Shown here piece after piece: positions 22,239 through 34,200 of a DNA stretch of 64,000 nt. The notes under the pieces were generated by a model. The model was not told the origin of the DNA. It saw only the letters and a program-made list of their open reading frames with translations, and did no database searches. The stretch's first letter is position 1. Every line of letters starts with the position of its first letter. The stretch is from Ophiura sarsii (Eukaryota; Echinodermata; Ophiuroidea; Amphilepidida; Ophiuridae), in assembly GCA_035610835.1 (NCBI GenBank), contig CM069452.1, positions 8,079,109 to 8,143,108 of the forward strand, written 5' to 3'. Both the position numbers and the translations under genes were made by a program.

Positions 22239-25200
22239 CTATAGAAATGAAACAGATAAAACATAAACATTAATACTGCATACCTAGACTGTATATTATT
22301 AGAACATGGATATATACATCCTTTTATACAAAGTATAGGGGCAATGTCCTCAGCAGGTCATCCATGAAGTTTCATCAACATCCATTGAACTTAGGGAAAC
22401 AAAATATCAGAATTTAGAAAATTGTATTATACAATAAAACTAGAAATGTTTGCGAGTTTAAATTTTCACGAATCTGCAATACTGGCCTAGATCACGGCAT
22501 GAAAAATTCGCTAACGTAAACTTTGGAGTTACATTGTAACTTTGTGATGCACTGCTACAAGGTAGATTGGAAATATTTGCGGCATGACATTTTGGAAGTA
22601 AGTGCTCCTCACGAAATTAGTGAAATTTAAATACACGCAAACATTTCTGGTTTTACAGTAATCATCTTTGACGTTTAATGCCAGGGATCCCGGTCCTCTT
22701 TTAAACTCGGGTTAATTCATGTTTGTGTTCAGCTTTATTCCAAAACTAGAATTGTCAGATATTGGTCAACTTAAAATCAATAATATAAGTGACTTTCTAG
22801 GAGTTGGAAATGTTGGCAAAGCAAGTTCTGTATTATAAGCCATGAATGAATAAAATGTGGGTGACATGTTTCTATTAAACATTTGGGAAGGGAAAGGGAC
22901 TGGGAGAGGAACAGAACTACGAAAAGGGTGAATGTCCACCACAAAAGAGATTCAATTTATTTCATACAATACCAGTGGCGTACCGACCGGGGGGGCAGGG
23001 CAAGTTGCCCCCCCACCACCCCCCCCCGGCTCCAAATACCGGGACGCTAAATTGGCATAAGAAAAAAAATAGGGCCTAGGCCGAAAACACTGAGGATTGG
23101 GCATTATTTGTTGACTGTTGTGCTTTTTGGCTTGCGAAATTTTGTGAGCGTGCGAAATTTTCTGATCATGCGAAATTTTTTGACCGTGCGAATTTGTTTG
23201 ACCCTACCCCCCCCCCTTAGGTGAAATTCACGAGGTGACTGACTGTGAAAAAATTTGGGGCAACCTTTTACGAAAATTTACGCCACTGTCGGGACGACAT
23301 ATACTTCTGCCCCCCTGGCTCACATGCCGCAGTATACGCGCCTGTGCAATACATGTTGAGAAACCTGTACAAAGCCTTTCCACATGGGTGCACCCCCTTT
23401 CCCTACCCTTAGGCTGTGGTTAGTTCCCGTATTGATCTCTATATTGACTGTGATACATTAAAATAGCATTGCCCTAAAGCTAGTCTGCAAGGTATTGGTC
23501 CGTAACTAGAATAGCCTTACAATGCCTGAAAGCAGACATAAGAACAAGTCACATTGAGCCAACACATAGTTCAAGGTATAAAATGTCTCACTGCCATGTA
23601 AAGGGCATGGACCATTGAAGACTCTCTTTAACAGCCTCTAGGGACCATTGAAGACTCATTTTAGCAGCCTCTGGTCTTATGTCCGTACCTTATCAGCTAA
23701 CAACCTTTCTGAATTATAATTAACACTACATTTTTTAAAAGAAAAGATTATCAAAAGTTTGATTTCAAACTCTTTCATTTTTAAACCCAATGTTTAGTTT
23801 TAAAGCATATTTTAAAGTACTGCATGAGAGCCTTAGATCAAACTTTTTCCTAACATTATTTTTCTTTGGTTGTTGAAATCTATAATAGTCTCCATGTGGT
23901 TAAAAACATTTATATTTACTGAATCTTTTTTTGTTACAACTGCAATTTAAAAAATAAAATTCAACATTGCAATGAACTTTACATAGGCATATTATACTAG
24001 TTCACAAGCCCCGACTGTTTGCAATGATGAGTTTTGAAGACGACCAAGCTTGAAAATTTAGGCAAACTAATTTTGAAGACAATTGCATTTTACTAATGCT
24101 ACAATGACTTTAAACTCGGGGCTCAAATCTAACAGACAATCTTTCTAGTAGACTGTTAAATGAGCAGACTATATGACTAAGGCAGACGCTATCGGTTACA
24201 CTATCAACTCACACTGTAAATGACATCTAATATTCAATGTACACCGCATTACACAACTGTCTTGTTAGTGTCATCTTACTCAGTCAGGGTTGCTTACTTG
24301 CACTGCCAGGCAGCAAGAATGTATGTGATGGATTATTTTCAAGGGGTTTCCGTCAAACGGGGGTACTGAGTAGGTAGGAGAGTATGTCAATGGTAGAACT
24401 GAAAGGCAATATAAAATTGGGATGTTTGGAAATACTGCCTCCCTATTTATAACAATAATAACACCATAGCTATGGGCACAGTATGTGTAATTGTAGGTTT
24501 TTTTTATGTCAAGGGTATATTTATTTACAGGTAAGTCGATCACTGGCTGACAGGCAAGACATTTATTACGCAATAAACTGCTTTTGTATATGTGACACGA
24601 TCAAGCGGAATGAGTCGGATGTCAGGAATGTTGATTTTGAGTTATAGGTAAATAGAAGTGACAAATTCTTAAGTTTTACTTTGATTTCTCAGTTGGTAAA
24701 TTGTTTGTAACTTGAAAAATATAAGTTCTATTTCAGTGGGGTTTGGACCAATTTTTGGACCATATTGTAGCATTTTCCACCTGCTTCTAAACTATGTACA
24801 AATATCAAAATTGAAAAATGCAGAAATTTGGTGCCGGGCAGGTAAATGTGCAAAAGTACCTGCCCAACTGGCAGGTAGCTTTTTCATCAAACTCAAAGAT
24901 TCCTTAATGTACTTGTGAGTTGGGAAACAAATTTGGGCAGGTAATTATTTTTTTGGGCTGGTAACTTTTATAAGCTACCTGCCCGACTGGCTGGTACCAA
25001 AACAAGGCGGTTCTCGAACGGCGCGTCTCGCCTGTTCATCAAAAGTGACTTGAAAGAAATGATGATGAAACATATGATACAATGTAGCACTGTCACAGAG
25101 GTATGCATTGTAGTTAATGCAAGGGATGTAATACCTTGAAAAATTTAATCAACAAAAAGAACACACCAACCCCCTTCCCTACACCAAAGCACATCAAGAT

Positions 25201-28200
25201 AGGCCTTACAGATCTTATTTGACCCCAGATGACCTCTGATGACCTTGAAAATTTAATCAGCAAAAAGAACACACCAACCCCCTTCCCTCCATCAAATCAC
25301 ATCAAGATAGGCCTTACGGATCTTATTTGACCCCAGATGACCTCTGATGACCTCAACAAATTAATCAACAAAAAGAACACACCATCCCTCTTCCGTCCAC
25401 CAAATCCCATCAAGATAGGCCTTACGGATCTTATTTGACCCCAGATGACCTTGAATGACCTCCGATGACCTTGAAAATTTAATCAGCAAAAAGAATACAC
25501 CACCCCCCTTCCCTCCACCAAATCCAATCAAGATAGGCCTTACTGATCTATTTGACCCCCGATGACCCCGAAAAATTAATCAACAAAAAGAACACACCAC
25601 CCCCCTTCCCTCCACCAAATGCCATCAAGATGGGCCTTACTGATCTATTTGACCCCCGATGACCCCGAAAAATTAATCAACAAAAAGAACACACCATCCC
25701 TCTTCCGTCCACCAAATCCCATCAAGATAGGCCTTACTGATCTATTTGACCCCATATTTGACCCCCGATGACCCCGAAAAATGAATCAACAAAAAGAACA
25801 CACCACCCCCCTTCCCTCCACCAAATCCCATCAAGATAGGCCTTACTGATCTATTTGACCCCATATTTGACCCCCAATGACCACGAAAAATGAATCAACA
25901 AAAAGAACACACCATCCCTCTTCCGTCCACCAAATCCCATCAAGATAGGCCTTACTGATCTATTTGACCCCATATTTGACCCCCGATGATCCCGAAAAAT
26001 TAATCAACAAAAAGAACACACCACCCCCCTTCCCTCCACCAAATCCCATCAAGATAGGCCTTACTGATCTATTTGACCCCCGATGACCCCGAAAAAATAA
26101 TCAACAAAAAGAACACCCCATCCCTCTTCCGTCCACCAAATCCCATCAAGATAGGCCTTTGACCCCCGATGACTCTGAAAAATTAATCAACAAAAAGAAC
26201 ACACCATCCCTCTTCCGTCCACTAAATCCCATCAAGATAGGCCTTACTGATCTATTTGACCCCATATTTGACCCCTGATGACCCCGAAAAATTAATCAAC
26301 AAAAAGAACACACCACCCCCTTCCTTCCACCAAATCCCATCAAGATAGGCCTTACTGATCTATTTGACCCCATATTTGACCCCCAATGACCCCGAAAAAT
26401 TAATCAACAAAAAGAACACACCACCCCCCTTCCCTCCACCAAATCCCATCAAGATAGGCCTTACTGATCTATTTGACCCCATATTTGACCCCCAATGACC
26501 CCGAAAAATTAATCAACAAAAAGAACACACCATCCCTCTTCCGTCCACCAAATCCCATCAAGATAGGCCTTACTGATCTATTTGACCCCATATTTGACCC
26601 CCGATGACCCCGAAAAATTAATCAACAAAAAGAACATCACCCCCCCTTCCCTCCACCAAATCCCATCAAGATAGGCCTTACTGATCTATTTGACCCCATA
26701 TTTGACCCCTGATGACCCCGAAAAATTAAGAACAAAAAGAACACCATCCCCTTCCCTCCACCAAATCCAATCAAGATAGGCCTTATGGATCTTATTTGAC
26801 CCCCGATGACCTTGAATGACCTCTGATGACCTTGAAAATGTATTCAGCAAAAAGAACACACCACTCCCCTTCCCTCCACCAAATCTCATCAATATAGGCC
26901 TTACTGATCTATTTGACCCCATATTTGACCCCGATAACCTCTGGTGACCTTGAAAATTTAATCAGCAAAAAGAACACACCACCCCCCTTCCCTCCACCAA
27001 ATCCCATCAAGATAGGCCTTACTGATCTATTTGACCCCATATTTGACCCCCGATGACCTTGAATGACCTCCGATGACCTTGAAAATTTAATCAGCAAAAA
27101 GAACACACCACCCCCTTCCCTCCACCAAATCCTATCAAGGTCGGCCTTACGGATCTTATTTGACCCCATATTTGACCCCGATGACCTTGAATGACCTCCA
27201 ATGACCTTGAAAATCTAATCAGCAAAAGAACACCCCACCCCCTTCCCTGACATCAAGTCCCATCAAGATAGGCCTTACGGATCTCTAGATATCGCGTCAC
27301 AACGCGTCTCAAAAGTTTTAAGCATATTTGACCCCGATGACCTTGTATGACCCCCGATGACCTTGAAAAATCAATCAGCAACAGAACGCACCACCCCCCT
27401 TCCCTCCACCAAGTCCCATCACGATAGGCCTTACGGATCTCCAGATATCGCGTCACAAAGGTATTTCTTAGCACACGGCTGACGGCATACGGCGGACGGC
27501 ATACGGCGGACGGCATACGGCGGACGCCGGACAGAAATAGTGATAACATAGTCTCTTTCTGATTACATCAGGCGAGACAAAAATTGAACTTCCAGGCCTG
27601 CTTGAATTCGCACCTCCTTGGCGTTTACAAGGGATATGGTATAGATAAAGTCTTGGACAGATTGTTTATTTATTTGGCAGCTTAAGATAAAAATATAATT
27701 GAAAACATAAATTTTTCACCATAAAATATTCCCACACCCTGAATTTAAGATTCTAGCACAATCTAGAGAAAACGGGACATCAAACATTGTCTGAGGGTTT
27801 GTACTGCGTTCAACACACATGCTTTCATTGAGATTTTAGATTGTTTACACTTATTTCTTATTTGGTATGGTGCTAAAACAAACATAAGAACATTTAAGTA
27901 ATTGATCAGTCTTTTTCTTCTCTAAAAATGTCAGGTAAGCTTTAGAATAGAACTATAGCAATAAAGAGAAGAAAAGAGAAAAGAAAGGTAATCGACCGAC
28001 TGACCCTCGAGTGATGAAAACGTGTTTTTTGAGTAGTATCTGCTTGTTTAAAAATTAAAAAAATCAACTAAAAAAAAAATAAAAAAAATTTAAAAAAAAT
28101 AATTAAAAAATCTTTAAAACGTGTTTTTGTGTAGTATCTCTCTGTTTAATTAAAATTTAAAAAAATCTAACCATCCGACCCAGACTCTGGCCCTAAAAGG

Positions 28201-31200
28201 GCAAGTCAATTTTTTTTTTTTTTTTTGGCCTTATTTCTATGCTGTAAATATGTTTGCCCTTCTACATATTAATTATCTTAATATTTTCTGTTTTGGTGGT
28301 TGGTATATATACATGTGCCTAATACAATTTGCCATAAGGCCAAAAAAAAACACCATAACAATAAAAAAAGATGAAAACGTGCTTTTGAGTGGTATCTGCT
28401 TGTTTAAAAAATAAATAAATAAAAATAAATAAAAATAAATAAAAAAATCTTTAAAATTTGTTTTTGTGTAGTATCTCCCTGTTTAAATTTAAAATAAAAA
28501 AATCCGACCATCCGACCCCAGACTCTGGCCCTGAAAAGGCAAGTCAATGTTGTTGTTTTTTGGCCCAAGTACAAAATAATTTTAAAGTATTTTGAAAGGC
28601 ATTTGATAGCGTTCCTCATTATGGCCATTGGCCAACTCCAAAATTGAAAACATTTTTGAAAATGTCTAATTTCTTATTGGCAATATTTTAACCCCTGCAC
28701 CGTAGTCCGGCAACCAAACTAAAATGTTCCTCTTTTATTCTCCAAGTCCTAGTCGAAGTAGAGACAAGACCACAATTGTGACCAGTCACATCATAAGAGG
28801 GGTTATGACAGCAAAATGCAGTTGAATATATTAATGAAATGAAGCATTTTAATGACATTGGTCTCCTTTTTACAGTGACTGGTCAAACTAGGAAGAGCTT
28901 AATATCAAGGGTTGAGCGCCAGAAGGCCGTAACTCAAAAATACTATTCTGAGATATTATCAACTTTCAAATATTCGGTACTCATTACAATACACTGTAGC
29001 ACCCAATTTATAACTCTAATTTTAGTCAAATTAAGAGTGGTTGATGAGTTATCTCTTTATGGTTCTGTAAATCTAGGTTATATGGATTATTTTGGTACCA
29101 AAATCTCATTTTGCCCAAAAGTTGAGTTACGGCCTTCTGGCGCTCAACCCTCAATATATACTGTATAGAATGCATGCTGATGTCGTTAGTATGCACCATG
29201 GGTTATGGACTAGGAACTATGAATGAAATATGAATACGTATATTTTCAATTTCATAAAATAATAATGCAAAATTATATCCATAATGGTTCAACTTACATA
29301 TTTTATGTTTTCCTTTGATTGGAAACCTTACTACAAGTTCTTGTGGGTTTTCTACAATAAACACATACGGTGATGATGATTCTCCATCAGGGTACTGTAT
29401 AAAGAATAACAATAATTATAGTATTAATGATTTGGGATATTGGTTTTAGTGTATATGGTTGTTTACTGATACTAATTGCATAATACATTATAATAGGGCA
29501 GTGACCTCATATGGGAAACCCAACATTTTTTGTCCACATTGAGGTTCATTAAAACCCTAACACTCTTGAGTACTACGAATTACAACGATGCGGTGTGCTT
29601 GTGTCACCCGGCTCGGCAGTTTTTCAATGAAATAATGGCCCCACATATATATGGCGGAGTATACTCCGCCATGTATGGTTTCCCCCTGTGGCCTAGCGGT
29701 AGATCGTCTGCCTGTGAACCCAGAGGTCCGGGGTTCGAGCCCCGGGGGCACTTTTTCCCCTCGCTATTTGGCCGCGAAATAATCTTTGGAAAAGGTGCCT
29801 CGTTAGGCTTATAAGGGTCTTAATTGAAAATGAAAATTTGGTTTTCAGTTTCTTTACATTTAGTATGGAAATGTTCATTTTTTGTTTACGTTTGTTTCAC
29901 ACTTCAAGCAGCTACCAGATAAATACTATACAAATGGACAAACATTCTTTTGTGGAATTCATGTAATGACATTTCAAATCACAAATCTAAAAACAAGCTC
30001 AATGGTTCAATATGTGTCAAAAACAAGGACAAAATTAATTGCATTAAAATAACCACTCAATTTCTGTTAAACTTTACAAAATGAGACGATATTCCTCATC
30101 ATAGACCAAGCTTTTTGGGCTGAAAATCCTCCAATAAGTCATAGGCCCCTCAACATACATGTTTAGGCAAAACCTCTATGTAAAACTTGGTGTGTCTTTT
30201 AAACATGTTCACAGACCAATAATATATTGAGAGGTTTTTTTTGCCCAATGATGACTTATGTAAATCTTGGCATGTGTCTTTTACAAATGTTCAATAATAA
30301 ATTGAGGTTTTTCTTGCCACATTGATTGCCTTCTATACCTGTTCTCTATATTGTTCCTGTGGTAGGCAATCCACCATATCCGCACAGCCTAGCAAACAGC
30401 CAATAGGGTATTGAGATGGGAAAGTGATATCCTCTCCTGTAATAAATTATACACAAGAGATAAACTATGATTCAAACAAATGTGATGCAGCACATCATTA
30501 GGGGGACTTTGCGGCTGTGTGTTTTTCAAGATATAAACTGCTCAAAAAAGGGTTTGGAATATTTTTTCAAGCACAAGATTTTCAGATATCGCGGGATATG
30601 TTCATTAAGTGTTATATATCCATGTAAAGCTGATGTGTTCATCTTTACCATGACACCAAATTTGAAGCAATCCATTGCTCCAGTGCTCAGCTTCTTGCTT
30701 TAGAACATGGGGAGGTCACAATCTGAATGTGCCAAAATCAACACTATTTCATGCTCAAAAGAACATCTTTGTTGTCTGTTCAATGAAGTGTTACATTGAT
30801 TTTTAAGCACAATTTTATTTTTTGATTTTGGCACTTTCAGATTGCGACCTCCCCATGTTCTCAAGCATGTGGCTGAGCACTGGAACAAGGGATTGCTTCA
30901 AATGGGATATCATTGTAAAGATGAACACATCAGCTTTTACATGACCCTTAATGAACGTATCCCGCAATAATTGAAAATCTTGTGCTTGAAAAAATGTTCC
31001 AAACTTTTTTTGAGCAGTTAAGATGAAAACAGACAGAACAAAATAAAGAGAATAAGAATTAAGGAGTCATTTTCACTCTTTAAAGCTGAATGCCTTGATC
31101 AATTTTGATAAATATGGTGTCTGAGAGCACACTCAAAATTGACTTCAAAGTCCCCCTTTTGAAGTGCTGCATCACAAATAGGAGCATATTAAAATATAAA

Positions 31201-34200
31201 TCAAATAATCAAACATATTAAAAGACAAACCAATTAGATAGCAAACTATGCAACTGTCAGCATTTAACATGGAAGTATAAATGTTTATGATGCAAAAATA
31301 TAGCATTGCAAATTCAAAAGTTACTATTTATTTAAATAAATAATGTTCATAATTCCAATCACAACAAGGATACTGACATCGCTAAGGGTAGAGAGAGTGC
31401 GCTTGTTGAGTTTAATATCAGCTGGCACCTGATGCATACATATATATTCCATACAAAGGCATGAATAAAGGTTCGTTCACACTAGGCCATATTTGTGATG
31501 TGTTCTACTGAAACCAGATGGAATTGGGCAGAGCTCCAAACTGAGTAATAGCCCAAAACCTAATTGGGGGTGATTTTGGGGGAATTTGAGTTTCTTGTAA
31601 ATAATTAATCTTCAGAGTGTATATAACATTATTGTGAAAGTTTCCGATTAAAAAATCAAACCAACAACAACAAAAAATGCATTTTTTTTAAAAAGTACAT
31701 TGTAAGTACATTGTAAGTACATCGTAAGTACATCGAAGTACATCGTAAGTACATCTTTAAAGGACGATATCTCAGTTTGGATCTTTCAAAAAGACAACCT
31801 TGAAAATGATTTATCCCCGCCTTGGGAGTCCGATTTAAAAAAAGAAAGTACCATTGTAAAGCTGAAGATCTCAACTTTAATAATCAATTACTAACTAAAA
31901 TTTGAGTTAAACAACTCGACAAAATTGAGTTAAACTCAATTTTGATATCTTGCCCAATTGTGTCTAGTTTTGGTAGAACATGTCACATTTGCCGTGTGAT
32001 GTGGTGCGGCAGCCTTATTTCCGCCGCAGTGTTTGGCAATTCACCGCATGCGATGGCAGCTAGCGCAGTGTGGTAAAATAGGAAAACGTTAGCATTAACG
32101 CAATGCGTCGCAGTCTGTTGCAATAGCAGTTGAATACTTTTTAACTCTATTGCAATAACGCAACGCACGATAAATAACGTCTAGTGTGAACGGAGCTTAA
32201 GTGTAATACTGGAAATATAACAACAGCTTGGCATGATAGTTATGTCTTAGATGCAGTGACTTAAAATCTTAAGTAGTATAACCTCTCACTTCTGATGAAG
32301 TTGAACTAGAAATGTCATACAATGGCCGGGGGAAGTGCAATACTTGTAAATGTAAAACAGCATGGCACTCCCCCTTACCTTTGCATGAACACTCATTCTT
32401 ATAGATATGATGAGACCATGTGTTTTCCTCTTGATGTGACCTCTAACCTCTGAGACGATGTAGAATCTAGAGATGACATACAAAGGCCGGGGGAAGTGCA
32501 ATACTTGTTAAAACAACAGTTTAGCACTTCGCCTAACCTCTGTATAAACACTCATTTATATCTTGGAAGTACACGTGTTGAGTCCTCCTTTTGATATGCT
32601 GCTACAACGTCTGGACCTATGAGAGTAAGAACTGAGAGAGAGATGCTATAGAACTGAGAGAGATGCTATACTAAGGCCGAGGGAAGTGCAATACTCTTAT
32701 TAAAATAACCACAGCATAGCACCACCCATAACCTTTGTAGGAACACCTATGTCCTATGTTGAATGTGAGCAAGAATTCTTCCTTTAGATATGCCGTGTAG
32801 ATATGACTGCTGACCTCAGTGTTATCAAGATGAACGTAAAGATGCCATCAAAGGCCGGGGGAAGTGCAATACTTGAAACATTATGACAGCATGGCACTAC
32901 TCCTGACCTTTGTAGGAACATCCATGTTTATATCGTGGATGCAAGTATTGAATCTTTCTTTTGATATGACAGGCAAACATGACTACTGACCTCTGTGTGA
33001 CCAAGAAGAACTTGAAGATGCCATACAAAGGCCGGGGGAAGTGCAATGCTTGTAAATGAAAAACAGTATGGCACTCCCCCTTACCTTTGTAGAACACCAA
33101 TTCATTGGATGCTAGCATTGTTGGTCTTCCATTTAATGCATGGGGACGTCTACGCTGTCCTCTTCTAACTAAGACGAACTTAGAGATGTCATCCAAAGGC
33201 CGGGGGATGTGCAATACTTGTCATATAATAACAGCATGGCACAACCCCTGACCGTTGCATGAACACTCATACACCAACATATATTGGATCTGGAGTTATA
33301 TCTGGCATTTTCTTCTACATGACCTTCGAGGACGTTTTAAGATGCCACATAAAGGCCGGGGGAAGTGCAATACTTCAACATCAAAACAGCATAGCACTAC
33401 CCCTAACCTTTATAGGAACACCATTATCTATATATTGGATGCAAACACACTAGAAATATTTCTCTCGATGAATCCTCTGTGACTTTGTTGAATTCAGAGA
33501 TGTCATAGAAAGGCCGGGGGAAGTGCAATACTTACAATATAACAAGGATAGCATTGCACTACCCCTTACCTTTACATGAACACCCATCTTGAATGCAAGT
33601 GAACCTGGAATGTCCATCTTGATGTCTATCCAATAGTTACCTTTGATGACCCTGGTAAAGATGCTGGATAAACCTTAAGGAAAAAACATAACTTACTATC
33701 TGCTCATCACATGAAAATTGTAAAAAGCAAGCAACCCTATAAGACACACAGTGCGTTGGGCCAAAGCATAGATAATAAATGGTTATAAATACAGACTCAA
33801 TCAGAAATTTGTTCACAAAAAGACTATATAATGGTTACTTTGCCAAATTTACATCATATCATGCAGTGTAACCCATTACTAACATGCTATTCTCAAGTTG
33901 GGAGGTAACATCAGTGCGTAATCTAGTATTAGACGCACCACTTTCTACAACACAGCTGACATTCTTCTTTGACCACGTGCATGTAAACCGTGTCGCATTG
34001 GAGCTACACATGCGATATCATGATGCGATAACTAGAATAGGCGCTGACATCACCTTACAAGTGACACAATGACAGTAACATCAATGCATGCAATATGCTC
34101 AAATGAGTACCCACATGTGATGCCATCAAGCAAAATGAGTCTCAACTAGAAAATATCACATTTGAAGTTTTTCTACTTCAATATATTGATAAATTGTAAT

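Noticed and set aside
26686..27549. Minus-strand frames with repeated GSNxxRKAxLDxIWW-like units
   Set aside because: Periodic translation of the intron 10 tandem array, with no start context or splice support.
32320..33573. CRISPR array (repeats with spacers)
   Set aside because: Animal intron context, spacers of about 100 nt that are themselves related, and miR-92 identity of the repeated hairpin argue against it.
32320..33573. Ordinary minisatellite explanation for the hairpin array
   Set aside because: Seed and stem are conserved far better than the spacers and one pair covaries, which a neutral satellite would not show.
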